Assembly (NCBI GenBank): GCA_963576785.1
Contig: OY756148.1
Coordinates: 1,426,001-1,490,000, forward strand
Length of the DNA: 64,000 bases
Reading direction: 5' to 3'
Origin: Chlorophyllum brunneum
Lineage: Eukaryota; Basidiomycota; Agaricomycetes; Agaricales; Agaricaceae
The translations under genes and the position numbers were made by a program. How positions within the stretch are numbered: the first letter of the stretch is position 1; every line of letters begins with the position of its first letter. Positions 10,543 through 22,634 of this stretch are shown piece after piece. The notes below the pieces were generated by a model. The model was not told the DNA's origin, searched no databases, and worked only from the letters and a program-made list of their open reading frames with translations.

Positions 10543-13500
10543 CTACTGAGTGGTAGGATCCAACGAGTCGGGTGGGAAGCGTAAACGTGAGAGGAGCAGG
10601 GTTCTGGTTGGATCACCGTTTACGGATACCTTGTACGCACATTGGTGCGGCTGCTGTAGCGGCTCATGGTAAAGCGGTCCTCCTTGCTCGTTGGATGCCA
10701 TGTTATCGGTCGTGAAGGTTCCCCAGGGCTTCCTATGCCCTTTTGGACCGAAAGTATGAAAGTGAACCTGACAAGTTATTTTGAGTTAGCCTACAAGAGA
10801 GATAGTGGGTGTATTGCTCACGTTTCCGTTCGGGTGGTGATGGCTGACGAAAAGGGCATAGCTTGGCGCTTGAAGAATACCGACCACTTCGTACAATTCA
10901 GCTCTTGCGAGAGGCACATCGAACAATACTCACCAAGGAAAAGATCTTCTCTGTGCACGTTGTGCTCCATGCCATAGATGTCCAAGATGCGGTCCACATT
11001 AGCCTTGAACCACATCTTCGCGGCGCCCACATTTTGCAAATAGCGGTACTCTGTCGATTCGGTGTACATGTAGGCCACTTTGTGACCAGCTCTCAACGGA
11101 AAGGAAGCCCTGCGACTGGTGCTGTTACGCCATCAGGGACGTTCTGTATGGAAAATAGAGTATGCTTACGGGGATGGTATTTCCTCTCGCTTTGCGGAGC
11201 TGAGGAACCCGACAACAGCATCGAGGCCTCGCAAAGCAGCATTCCGTGTTGCATGTCGTTGACATCCAACTGAAATCGTGCCGTAGCCTGTGATTGATGG
11301 CATGCTTACAACTCGTGGGTCGGGGGACTTAACAGGGTCAATCGCATTGAACAAGGTCACGAAACTTCCGATAGGCTTCAACAGATAACCGACGGCACCG
11401 ATAGCCACTGGTACAGGCTCCCAGAGCGCTACGCACACTGATACTTTCCAGTAAGCGCTGAAGAAACCTGTGACAGGGAGGGTGTACCCACGGGAAGAAT
11501 GATATCTGTGGTTCAACGACATGCGGTATCGGCGTTCATTCCTTGCTTCCCATAGCTTCGGGTCCATCTCGATATCAACCTTCACAAACTCTTCCGATAC
11601 CGCGGAGTTTTCGCTCAGGAAGGTTGAAGAAGAATCATTGTTTGGAGACGGAACATCATAGGAGTCACTCTCCGGGGGCGATTCGAGAATGGTACTCTCC
11701 TGAGAGTGCGTGTCATCAGACATAGCACGAGCGCTGGAGTTACCGGCATAGAAAGATGCACGGGTTATGAGTTGGGATTGATGGTCCGCGGGGTGTGCTG
11801 ACACTAGTAAACCAATGGTCAAAATGGGAGGATTATTACATAGGGTTCACGATACTTACCACAGGGGCTAAGAGAGATGGGTGATTCAGGCTCCCGAGGC
11901 TGATCAGTTTCGACCAGCTTCGGAAGACAGCGCGGAGGGGGTGTTTCTGGGACATTACCCACGTTATGCCGATATTTTCGTAAAGAAAGTACGACTTCTG
12001 AAAACGAAGGGCGTGATTCGGGGACTCGGTTCCAGCACTGCTGCAGAAGTTCATGCACCGCAGTTGCGTGATATTGGCCGGGAATTCCAGGACGCCCATT
12101 CTCCTCTAGCGCATGTCGTCAATATTGGCTAATTTATACGTTCGAAAAAAAACGCACTGAGAACAATGAATTGAACAGCGTTATCATCGATGAGGCTCCA
12201 CGGCATTTGGCCCATATTTAACACCTCCACACAGGTGATGGCATATGCATAGACATCGATCTTGGGCGTCAGATCGCACAGCCCTTCCATAACCTCAGGG
12301 GCTTGCCAACGTAGAGTGCCACCTGTGTTCATTGCTCAGTGCATCATGCAAAGTTAGTTTACTCGAAGCTTACGAGAACCAGACAGCCCACTCATACGAT
12401 AGGCCTCGGCTCGAATCTCACTTTGACCGAAGTCAGAAATTAAACAGATGTAGTTCTCGTCCACAAGAACGTTGGCGCACTACCAGGACACTCTAGCATC
12501 ACTTTCAAAACATGAATTTTGGAAGACCGTACCTTGAGATCACCATGGAGCACACCGTGGTCGTGAAGGTAACTCATTCCCATCGCTATCTCCAGCATAA
12601 AGCGGCTCAAGTCGGATTCTCTTGACGGCCTGGAGCTGTCTCTCCGCAATTTCTCCAGCGTATGTGTCGAAGTAGACGAGTAAGAGAGCGCGAGCCCTAA
12701 ACCTCGTTGTTCCTTCTCCATGTTGAGGTGTCGGAGATGATCTCCGAGGTCACTGTGCATCGCATAAGGGCTGACGAAAAACCAGGGAGGACTTCCACTC
12801 GCGCTACTTGCTCCAAAGAGCTCGACAACGTTTGGATGGCTGAGATTCTTCCAGATCTCAGCTTCTCGAACAAACAAACGGCTTGAGGAGAAATCGCGTA
12901 GGACCTTGACCGCGACCTTCTGGCCACGCCAGCTGCCCTCATAGACGTCCGAAAAGTAACCAATCCCAATCCTGGCGCCACAGTCAATCTCGAATCTAGA
13001 TTTACGGTCAGTTCAAGCCCATGTCAGGAAGAAAAGGTAACCTCGTGATGGTCCAGCTTGGTAGGCTGGCATTCGATTTGCTCATGCGTCGCAGAGAGTC
13101 AATGCCGGTCTCAATGAACTCGCGTTCTAGGATATCCCTCGAGTCATGTGTTTGAACACCCGAAGGATCCCAGGTTCCATGTCTTCTCTTTTCCAAGTGC
13201 CGTTGCATCGACTTGATTGCTTCTAGGATATCTTCTCTGGGTATCTGAAGGAATTCCAACATAGTCGAATCGTTTCCTGACTGCAAAGCGGTGTCAATTT
13301 GTTGCCGTAAATCGGTTTGATCCAGTTCTCGATCTTTGTCGTCCTGCACGCTAGTGATCTCTTCTAGGGGTTTTAGTAATCTTCTCGACCCAGGACGGAG
13401 TATAGAGGGCGTTCTCGGTGTATGCGTCAAGCCCGGTGTTTGTACCGATGGTTGCGAACAACAGTGATTTTGCAGGACACGCTGTATGGCTCCCTCAATA

Positions 13501-14762
13501 CGGTCGTCCATACCAGCTGTAAACTCCTTGATCACTTTAACAGTTCGTATCTGGAACGAAGGCTGCATGGGGGATTAGTAATGAGATCGGCGCGGTGGTA
13601 ATGGTCGTACGCCAAGAATCTGGAGTTCCTGATCCAATTGGTGGTTTAAGGACTGAATGTGACTAAGAGTTTCTTCTCGTTTGAGATAACGCTTTAAAAA
13701 GGGTATGTTTCCCTCCTTTTTGATGAGGACCTGGACGCCAGCGAACAGGCTGTCAGGAAGGCCATAAAGGTCAGTAAGTAACCATAATGATAGACGGTGA
13801 CGTACTCCTCTATCCGGGTTAGGGAGCTAGAAAGCTCTTGGACGACGCTTTCTCCTGCATTTTGCATTTCTTGACGGAGTGTGATGACAATACATGCGCA
13901 ACGTTCCGTGAGGCGGAGGAAGGCAAGTCGGTTTGTCTGAGTGTAGTTTGGGTAAGCGATTCTAGTGGTACCACAAGTTGAGGTCAAGGCGACCTACATC
14001 AACTTCTTGAACGGCGGCCCATATGTTCAGAAGAAGTTTAGCTGCTGTCATCAAGCCAGGGATAGGGACGAACTCCAGGGCAGGTACACTCGCGAGAAGT
14101 GTCTTGTGGGCGAGCACTGCAGCCGTCCCCAAGACACTAACGACGGCTTGGCTGACGGTCTAGGAATAGTAGATCAGACCCTGATATTTTGAGTGGATAA
14201 ATGCACAAACCTTGCGCGTTTGCTCCCAGTTCTCCTTCTGCTCGTCCGGGATTGCTATATCGCTCTCCCCCCCACCATTCCAAGGTCTTGCCGTAACCTC
14301 TCGTCGATTTGGGGACCACCATATCCCAGGGGTTACAGAAGGCGAGAATGAAGTATCGCTTGCAGGAGTGCCAAAGTTCCCTAGTTCGATGGCACGCCCG
14401 ACAGATGACGATCGGTCCCGAGAAGATGACCTCAGTGCGTCGCCGACCCGATTTGCAAAGGATGAAGAAGACACGACCGTAGCAGGAGGGTCCAGCGTAT
14501 TTGGTTGCACTGTTGCGGTCGGCGTGACTCTGCTCAGGGGATGATTCGAGGACGAAGGGAAATCCTTAATCCTTGAGTCCGAGAAACCACGACGCCTGAT
14601 AGTGCTGGACGGTAAGGTCCAGTCGGACATCGACTTCTGCATTGACCACCCTTCTTCTTGTAGCCGTGTCAAAGTTGGCAAAGCTCCAGCTGCCCTCGTA
14701 GACTCTGAAGAAGGCAAACCCATGGAATGGACCCGAGGGGGCATCATAGAGGAAGGTGACAT
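10543..14762 (-). CDS. MLKL-NTD-like / non-RD protein kinase / conserved C-terminal domain protein
   Basis: Multi-exon gene, ATG 14762, TAG 10543-10545, roughly 1,000 residues. Exons 1-5 by eye: 14211-14762, 13998-14159, 13806-13936, 13611-13749, 13042-13562. The Ser/Pro-rich N terminus precedes a helical domain (VLGTAAVLAHKTLL, VPIPGLMTAAKLLLNIW, VDTNRLAFLRLTERC, PFLKRYLKREETL) that I recognise as the MLKL N-terminal-domain-like (HeLo-like) bundle common in basidiomycete proteins. The kinase domain has GIGYFSDVYEG, VAVKVL, HGDLKCANVLV, SDFGQ and WQAPEVME, so it is TKL-like and lacks the Arg before the catalytic Asp. After a Ser-rich acidic linker (ESPPESDSYD) a conserved part with GHKVAYMYTESTEYRYL and ALFVSHHHPNGN follows; I know this block from other basidiomycete proteins but cannot name it. 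A role in signalling or regulated cell death is inference from architecture only. Confidence 0.8.
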
Positions 14763-15114
14763 GGAAGGGTAAAGAGGATGACAGTGCTGGCCAGTAGTCC
14801 CGAGTGGAGTGATATTAGGCTACTGGTCTGAGAAATGCAAGCCGATGACGTTTTGACATAACCTCCAAGTTAATTCCAACTGGTTTCATTATCTTTTTGT
14901 CGGTGGGACGCATACAAGGATGCTAATAATAACACACCGGAACCCCCTGAATCTTGAGCTTGAAGCTTGACAACAAAGACCCCTAGCCACGAAAACACGT
15001 TCAATACTGAGAGGCACATGGCAGACGTTGGGACACGAGCGCAGTTCCTTTTCCAATCGAGCACTGCTGAGTGGTGGTACATTCATGAGGGCTTTATATA
15101 AGAAATTAAACAAG
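14763..15114. other. Promoter region of the kinase gene
   Basis: About 350 bp between the kinase ATG and the tRNA gene. No coding signal. Whether kinase transcription starts here or beyond the tRNA cannot be told. Confidence 0.5.
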
Positions 15115-15196
15115 TCTCTGTTAGTATATCGGCTAGTACACGCGCCTGTCACTTGGCTGGCCGCGCGAAAGCGGGGTTCGACTCCCCGACAGAGAG
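15115..15196 (+). tRNA. tRNA-Asp (GTC) with a short intron
   Basis: Acceptor stem TCTCTGT (15115-15121) pairs with ACAGAGA (15189-15195), followed by discriminator G. The T arm is CGGGGTTCGACTCCCCG. The anticodon stem CGCGC/GCGCG encloses CTGTCA, then about 10 extra bases, then C; this puts anticodon GTC in place with an intron at the canonical 37/38 position. Removing it leaves 72 nt, the usual tRNA-Asp length. It lies between two minus-strand protein genes on the opposite strand. Confidence 0.9.
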
Positions 15197-15354
15197 TTAC
15201 TGATTTTGGGGTGGAGTTTTGCAGTTGATTTCATGTGGGCCCAATCTGTAGACTATATTTGAAACGACATCGATTTTTGGCTGCCCAGCACCCGCGTGAA
15301 ACATACATCCGCTATTGATTTTTTCTGATGCAACACACCCTACTCCTTCCAACT

Positions 15355-17760
15355 TTACGCTAGGGGTTTGGTTTTGTACAGAAGTACATATGCAGACGAA
15401 TCCTCCCCTATTCGGCAAAACAAGCGGACTATAAGCCCAAAACCCCAACCGACGGGGGAAGACACGTACCTCCACCGTCCAATGTTGCCAGCTTCTCTCT
15501 GGGGAACACGGACACCTTATCATCGTCAAACTTATACCAATCCTCGTCGTCATCATCAATCTCCACTGATGCTCCTGTGGCCCCCGTGACAGGCGAGGTT
15601 TTCCCTTTTACTGAGTGGAAGATCGATTTCTTCACGAACGCGATATAGTGTCCCGCGTCTGCAGCCGCACCTTTATGCGTCACGATGGCTATTTCAAAAA
15701 ACAACATGAGCCATTGTTAGTGCCAGCACAACTGAAGGTGGGTATTGAGTACCGACCAACAAGATCATATAAACCCGTCTGACTCGCACCAATATCTTTC
15801 TTCAACTCAGGGTCAACTAGCTCGGCAAGCTCTTTCGCCTCTCTTTCCCTGTACGCACTCTCGTCTTCTAGCTCCCCGGTGACAACACTCTTGCCTTTGT
15901 CCTGGTCTTCTGCACGTCCTCCTGCATCTGTCATAGTAACATCACCATCTGCGGTCGTGGTAGCCTCAGCCACTGGAGGAGCAGGTGTATCATTCGTCAC
16001 AGTAGAGGTAGCGACAGCCTTAGTCCGCTTCCGGACCTTTCTCCTCTCCGCACGTTCTTTTTCTATTTCCTTTAGTTTTCGGCTAGCTGGGAGGAGCTTG
16101 GCTTTGAGATCGTCTGTCACGAGATCCAGGGCGTCGAACTCTGCCGAGAATTTTACCTTACGCTAAAACCGGAATTACATGAACGGTATGCGCGCTCCTC
16201 GAGGAGAAATCACTAACCATAATCTTGGCCTTCTTGCCTATGTCTGCTCGCCATGCGAAACGCACCATATGTACGGTAAGGTAGCTGGGTAACCTCGTCA
16301 TTCGTGACTTTTGCGTGTACACAGCTTGCCGGCCGAGACTGGGGGAGTTTTTCTCCAACTTTTGGTCGAGAGCCTGTGAAATGATATAAGCTCGTTTATA
16401 CTGGGGTAACACGTACGCAAAGAAAAGGTTTCGACGCACGTTCATGATACCGGGAAGCATGTAATTCGTAGAAATAGTGATGTTGCATTCGACCTTCAGC
16501 ACTTGCTCTGTTGAGACGCTGGCAGGTTCTTCGGGAGCCTCGTCGCATGTCATCCTGGAAAAATTAGACTGCTACCCTCACCATTATAATTAAGACATAC
16601 TCTCTCCGCATTTCCCCCATCATGTATTGTTCTACAAACCTCTTACTACCAACGTCTGCCTGGGCCGAAGTTGCCAAACTTGTCCCGTCAGGTGTCAAGC
16701 CAGGGACATTGCGAAGGGTTTGGATGATAAAGCTGTAACATTCTTCCGCATCTGAAATACACAGTGTTAATGAATTGAGGTGTAATCATCGTCGGTTGTG
16801 CTCACCCTGTTGGGCATAACCACCCATCATTAAGCTACTCTTTTCCCGACGATCTGCCTCCGCAAACTGGGGATTGACCTGAAATAATATGTTTAAAAAC
16901 AAAACAGCAGGTAAAAAAAGCTTTCTGACTTGACGCAAGACTGTTAGGAAGCCCATGGGAGTGATATTGTCCGTGGTTTTGCCCATGTTCACGTAGAGGT
17001 CACGAAGTGCACTGGGTAGTGGGGTTGCAGATTGGAGGGCGGGTCTTGAAATGATGTCAGTGCATCAGATAAGGTACAAAGGATGCATACACTCACGCGG
17101 TCAGAGCCAACTGTAGTTCAGGGACAGCACGAAGCGCTTGCACTGTGGCGTTCATGTAACAAGTGTTCCCCAGACTGATCTATTCATCAGTATAGGTCAA
17201 ATGACAACACGGAGAGGACGTGCTTTTTCAACCCAACGGGTTTCGCTAGCTGGAGACAATGTCACTGACCACAATTATTGAGAATAAATAAAGCGTACCG
17301 CTTCTGCCAATTCAGAATCATCAAGATCTATATCGTTGTCAGCATCATACGAACATTCTACTCACTGAGATACTAACCTTCAAGGAAGACGATAGGCTTC
17401 TCAGGAGGTTTCGGTAGCTCTCCGGCGGCACCAATGACCATGAAAGTTTGACCCTACAACTGCTAAGCATGCTGGCCCAAACGTACCCAGACTCAGAACA
17501 AGCTTGACTTACCGGCTTAGGACCTATTTTCTTCCAAGGCATATCATCCTACAGGAATTTCCATCCAATACACTGATCCAACACCATAAATATGCTCTTA
17601 CCTTGAGCATACCACCTTTCACCATAACCTTCATGCGGTCGACTGGCACTCCGGTTACCTGATAAACGGCATCCTTAAAGATGGCGGGGGGAAGATCGGG
17701 ATCGAGCTGGACGTCGTAGGTCTTGCCTGCATGTTTAATGTGCACAGCAATGGGGGCCAT
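15355..17760 (-). CDS. UBP6: Ubiquitin carboxyl-terminal hydrolase 6 (USP14 family)
   Basis: Proteasome-associated deubiquitinase that trims ubiquitin chains from substrates. The ATG at 17760 begins a ubiquitin-like domain (VHIKHAGKTYDVQLDPD...GVPVDRMKVMVKGG), which binds the proteasome base. The USP catalytic Cys box reads LGNTCYMNATVQAL (near 17150), the Gln is in QQDAEECYSFI across an intron, and the His box is GAAADAGHYIAFVKK. A family-typical insert rich in Ala/Thr/Glu (KRTKAVATSTV...) separates the halves. The last exon gives EDSSAYVLLYKTKPLA and stop TAA 15355. At least eight introns of about 50 nt are present. No lesion seen. Confidence 0.95.
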
Positions 17761-19560
17761 GGGAGTGGATTAAAAAGTCGAGCCGCCTGATCACAGTCGG
17801 GATAAATGAGTGACAAATTGGGTTCATTGACGCGTCGCGCTTGCGTCACCGTCACGACTCCCTCAAGTCACATGTGACACCCACCTAACTTGTGACACAT
17901 CGTTGGGTCCACATGCACCTTATGCAAAACCTAGCGCTGAAGGGACTAATACCTGCCAGTGGAAACAATGACGACGACTACTTTCCAAAAATTCTCATCT
18001 CTCCTACATCAATTTCCGGTGGAAACCCTCCAGCTCTTCAGGAGAGTACTTTCCACCCTCTGCAAGGCGGAATTGGTACAATCACCCCTATGTTGTCCCA
18101 GTGCAGGCACGTGCCTGGAATCTGGTACAAATGAATTCCCCCAATCGAGGAAAAAAGGAATTCTGTCGATCTCTCATTACAAAGTAGATCCCAATCCTCC
18201 TGGAGCTGCCATGTCAAGTTCCAGCACGTTCTTGAACGCCTGCGGCTTAATTTGCTTGGACTGGGCGGGAAGGGGACCACAAGTCCAAGGCCTTGTCTCC
18301 GGCGAGGGATCATCGACAATACAAGAGCGATCGTGTATCTGAGATTGAATCCAAGTTCTGGTCCACGGTTCTGGTGATGCAGACACAACCACGAGGATTT
18401 GACGGGTAATTCCGAAGGTTCCCGATTCCCGAATGCACTGAGTTACAGGTGCAAAAGTGCTCCACAGAAAAGCGAAAGGGGCATCTGGTCGCACCCAATC
18501 CCTAGACTCGAGGTAATGGAGGTTGAGGGGGGAAGGAAGGATATCGCTCAAACCTCTATCCTTGAGGCGGATCAAAGTTCTTTTCTTCGAAGCCCACACA
18601 CACGAGTGTCAATTTTTCGAACTGTGGCGATTCTTCAAAAAAGTTCAGGCATTCAGGAGGTTCGAAACACGTACTCTGTCGACGTGAGTGGTCGCGAAAT
18701 CGCAGTTGCTTTACGAAAAATTGAGGCACTTGGTTCCCAGGACTGCACGCCCACGACTGACAACTTCCTTGGTTTGGCACCTCTCCTGGGATAATTTCGC
18801 ACGTTAAACAGAGAATCGATCCTCCTACAATTTTACCTCGGTACCGATCGTTAGAGCTCAGGGTTTCGGGCCGTTTGTGAAGACTGCTCCATGGCCCCGA
18901 CTCCTCCAGATAACAGATCAGAGGTGGCCTCCGAGCTCGTTCCGTATGTTCCAGAAATGCGCTCAAGTCTGCGTCTTCTCTAGCCAATCACTCTATCGTT
19001 GCCTCATAGAAAGTGTCGTACTTGCTATTTCTGAGAAGCAACTTCCCAGCATTGGGAAAAAAATAGGCAACTACTCCTGCCAAAAGCTCTCCTATAAGAA
19101 GTATACTCCAGAGAGCGGGCGTCGGTAATACAATGTCACACTGAAGGCGAGCGCTTCGAGTTACCACTAACCGGTGGTGAAAATTGAAAGGAAAGCTTCA
19201 GAGGAATGTCCTGAAGACCAGGAGACGTCCTGTACCTGAAGATATGAGAAAACACTTCCGGTAGTTGATATTTGGATAGTCCTGTGGTGCAGCCAAAAAA
19301 TGAACTGACGCTCAAGCGCTCACGTGCGTCTAGAATTTCAGATTCTTTTCCCATTCTTTTCCCGTCGTAGGTCCAGGGTAAAGAGGGTGACAATGCGACG
19401 AAAGCTCCCCGACCGGAATGGTAAACATAGATACGATCGTATCGACCTTTACGGCAAAACTTTGGTGCACTTAACAATAGATAAAGGGGAAAACGTAGGG
19501 TCCAAGCTCCTCACAACATAAAACCTTCAGCATTCTAACTTCCTCAAGAAAACAATTTCG
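17761..19560. other. Long spacer with a possible unrecognised minus-strand gene or remnant
   Basis: 1.8 kb between UBP6 and the F-box gene. On the minus strand, frames at about 18985-19130 (a hydrophobic stretch ALWSILLIGELLAGVVAYFF), 18556-18987 and 18177-18599 have protein-like composition, but a TGA near 18986 separates the first two and they have no ATG that ties them together. I do not recognise the family. They may be exons of a real gene or the remains of one. Confidence 0.35.
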
Positions 19561-21300
19561 TCACCAGTCCGGATGCGGCGGTCTCGCAAGCTTCCCTCTC
19601 GGCCAAATCTCCTCCACGGAATCTTCCCAATACGGTATAATGTTGAATCTCTTCTCCAAAAAGACCACCTCTCCAAAATACAGCTCTAATGCCGCTTCTC
19701 GTGCCACCGGTTCCGGTGTCTGCGACACCATTCCTGAACTCGCCTTCACCTCGTCATCGCACCCCTGCACAACCAGCTTCTTCAACGCCACACCATTATT
19801 CGCTCGAACGTTAGCAAATAACACAAGTGGCTGGAGATCCTCGAAGCTGTATGGCGTCCAGGGCTCCTGGAAATCGGGATGATCATAAGGATGGGTGATG
19901 TGAAGTTCTTCGAGAAGTGGTGCAATACGGAAGCGCGGGCGGTCGGTGGAGTGTGGCGTGCCTGCGGTTGCTGGGGATCGAGACTTGCTTTTTTGTGATC
20001 GCTGTTTGGGCTTGGGTTCAAACTGGATGAGTAAATCGCAGAGCCTTCCTAAGTTCTGCGAGATAGCCTTTGATACCCGCAAAATTCTCAGTGCAGGCAG
20101 CATGAGAAGCAGATCGTCATCAATAATATCACCGTGCTTGCTCCACCGTGGGTCTGGACAATAATTCAGCTCTGTCACATTGGTAAAACTTCCAAGCGTT
20201 CGCAGAGTTGAGAAGCCAGGCGGTACAGTGTTAGCATAATAATAGATCGTGGAACCCTTGGCGCTGGCAAGTGTATCGGCTTCGCAGGTATGATCACCCT
20301 CAAGAAAACATGTGACATTTATCTTCGTGCAGCTTTGGAGTAAATCTTCAAAACGCGGAAAAAGTAGGTTTCGTAGATCTGCCTCCCAGCCGATGTTCCA
20401 GAGACAGAGTGCCGTTTCTGGTGGCAGTATGATGTGTTTCAAGAAAGTCAAGGGAGCGATATCGAAGGACCAGTCTCCCAGCTCCAAGTAGCGCAGGTAT
20501 GGTAATGACAGAGGTCGGGCGAGATCACTGATGTCTAAGATGAAATCGTCCTCTATACCCGCACCCACGAGGATGAGAGATTCCAGTTGGGAGGACTGAC
20601 TGAGAGTGTTGAGGAAGGTGTGGAGAGGGAGCCGAGCTTCATCCAGTTGATCGTACAGTGCCAGATGCTTGAGGCCATGGAAGCTATCGTGAGGCCACAA
20701 GGAAACATTTGCCAGGACAAGCTTCCTCAAGCATATCGTCTGAGCGTTGAAAATGGGTGGGAGAACATAAGGAGCTCCTGCATCATCCTCGTCGCTCGAT
20801 ATGATCGTCAAGCACTCGAGAAGCGTAGCTGGGTTCGTGAAATATTTCCACGGAGAGTAAACCTCCGTGAGAGAACTGAACATATGTAATTCCCGCAAGC
20901 GACCCACGTTTGCGACGACGGCTTCGAGTGCCCTGTCTTCCGCTTCCGATCCTGTTACTTCTGAGAGATCCGCGGTATAGTAAACCTCTAGGGGTAAAGC
21001 CCCCGTCAACGGAAGGAAATGCAGGGCCGCCTCATCGGAGGTCTTACTGATGTGGACCCTCCTCCACAGGGACGGTGTGGATAAGGCGGTCGTACGCCAG
21101 TAGTGGCATACGTGTGTTACGATCTCCCAGTCATGAAATGACTCTGGAAGCGGGAAGGGAAACGGTTCTGGCATGGGTTCGAGCAGGTAACTGAAGACAT
21201 GCGCAAGAAGCTCGGGTGGTAAACGATGGATGAAGCTGGTGGAGGTTGTTTGGGACGCATTATTTGGACCCGAGAGAGGATCGGTGGTGGTGGTCTCCAT
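19561..21300 (-). CDS. F-box protein
   Basis: Single-exon gene of 579 codons with ATG at 21300. The F-box-like motif lies at residues 24-85 (HRLPPELLAHVFSYLLEP ... VTHVCHYWRTTALSTPSLWRRV), the SKP1-binding part of an SCF ubiquitin ligase. The remainder has irregular leucine-rich repeats (LRKLVLANVSL, LKHLALYDQL, LESLILVGAG, LPYLRYLELGDW) and a basic insert KPKQRSQKSKSRS near residue 440. This is the usual layout of agaricomycete F-box/LRR genes, which form large families; substrate unknown. Confidence 0.9.
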   Translation of the reverse strand: METTTTDPLSGPNNASQTTSTSFIHRLPPELLAHVFSYLLEPMPEPFPFPLPESFHDWEIVTHVCHYWRTTALSTPSLWRRVHISKTSDEAALHFLPLTGALPLEVYYTADLSEVTGSEAEDRALEAVVANVGRLRELHMFSSLTEVYSPWKYFTNPATLLECLTIISSDEDDAGAPYVLPPIFNAQTICLRKLVLANVSLWPHDSFHGLKHLALYDQLDEARLPLHTFLNTLSQSSQLESLILVGAGIEDDFILDISDLARPLSLPYLRYLELGDWSFDIAPLTFLKHIILPPETALCLWNIGWEADLRNLLFPRFEDLLQSCTKINVTCFLEGDHTCEADTLASAKGSTIYYYANTVPPGFSTLRTLGSFTNVTELNYCPDPRWSKHGDIIDDDLLLMLPALRILRVSKAISQNLGRLCDLLIQFEPKPKQRSQKSKSRSPATAGTPHSTDRPRFRIAPLLEELHITHPYDHPDFQEPWTPYSFEDLQPLVLFANVRANNGVALKKLVVQGCDDEVKASSGMVSQTPEPVAREAALELYFGEVVFLEKRFNIIPYWEDSVEEIWPRGKLARPPHPDW

Positions 21301-21575
21301 GCACTGAGGACAAGAGCTAGATTGCGAAGCGGTATGTCAGCTAAGTTGAGCAAGTGGTGCAAGGGAGCGTACTCCACGTTCTGGGCCTAGGTGGTGCTCA
21401 CCAGTAGCCCCTGTATTTGTTTGGACGTTTAGCTTGGGTGGGGAGTCCCAAAAGCCTCGCCGGCTACGACTTGTACAAGGAGAAGAGAGGATGTACCAGG
21501 AATAGCACATGTCACGAATAGTGTTACATGAAGTCAGTCATACTTATGAATGCTAATGAAGTCACAGCTCGCTAT

Positions 21576-22447
21576 CTAATCCAGGTCTGCGACACTTTGA
21601 CCAGCCACAGGGCGCTGTCCCTCTTTCTCTCTCTTCTCTCTTCTCCGCTTCACATCCCAGTTATATACTCGTGCTGTGTTCACCTCTATCACCGTAATTT
21701 GTTCTCGAAGGAATTCTAGATCCTCAACCGTGTTCTTTAGCGACACCTCTGCAGCTGCTAATTTGGATTTTAGCAGTGCAATAGCGGCAGGAATTTTGTA
21801 AGACAGCATTACATTGGCCTGTAAATGCATTGAACGAAGGCTCTCTGAGTCGTAACGATCACATACCCCGAGCCAAAGATAAACGGTGTCAGTATCTTGT
21901 AGCTCAGCCTCGGCGTATAATGTATCGTTGAATTCGAATGTCGTCGTCAGAGGTTTAGAGAACGCTTCTTCGTCTTCCAGACCCTCCTCCTCGTCGTCCG
22001 CGGCGAGAGCCTCTCCGTTTCTTTTCTGTTGTGGGGAAGCATGAAACACTAGTCACATATTGGGAAAAGGAGCTTACACGACGATCTCTCAGAAACTCGA
22101 CCATATCAAGTGTTTTTTTGATGTCCGGTATCTTTTCTTCGAGGCTAATACGGCGCTGCGCTAGGGTTCCATCCATGTACCGGTACTTGCTGCGCTTTCA
22201 TTCAGTGTCAACCAAGGGACATTGCTTATGGAGCAAAATGGCGCGTACGCGAGTGCATCTTGGAATCTCTGCAGAGGCCCCTCGACATCAGCGTCTGATC
22301 CTCCGAGATACGACTCGATATTTTCCTAGAAAATGTGAGCATTGTGAGCATTGCATACCACAAATACATATGTGAACTCACGATGAACGGCGCCTTGGGG
22401 ATGCCCCTGGGGTTTTTCTCTCCTGGGGAGACGAGTTGAGAGGTCAT
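21576..22447 (-). CDS. PAC10: Prefoldin subunit 3
   Basis: Alpha-class prefoldin subunit, part of the hexamer that hands unfolded actin and tubulin to the CCT chaperonin. ATG at 22447 gives MTSQLVSPGEKNPRGIPKAPFI, typical of the family, then an intron and ENIESYLGGSDADVEGPLQRFQ. The N-terminal coiled coil (KYRYMDGTLAQRRISLEEKIPDIKKTL) and C-terminal coiled coil (AALLKSKLAAAEVSLKNTVEDLEFLREQITVIE) flank the beta-hairpin part FNDTLYAEAELQDTDTVYLWLG. Three introns. An acidic insert (DDEEEGLEDEEAF) sits between coil and hairpins. Divergently transcribed from MRD1. Confidence 0.93.
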
Positions 22448-22634
22448 TGCGTGTTTGAATTCTTGAGGCTAACGGATGAGATCATCACGCATTCCTTTCG
22501 GCGATAGCCGAGCGGTGTTTCAATCACCACTTGCCGTATTTTTGATGTTTTTTTCTGTTCAGTCTTTTCAAGGTCGGTAACCTCTTCTCTTCTAACCATG
22601 CAGCGGGCCTGTAACCCGTGCTGCAGATACAACC
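22448..22634. promoter_or_regulatory. Bidirectional promoter, prefoldin 3 / MRD1
   Basis: Only 187 bp separate the two divergent ATGs, so the genes must share a promoter region. No specific box assigned. Confidence 0.6.
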
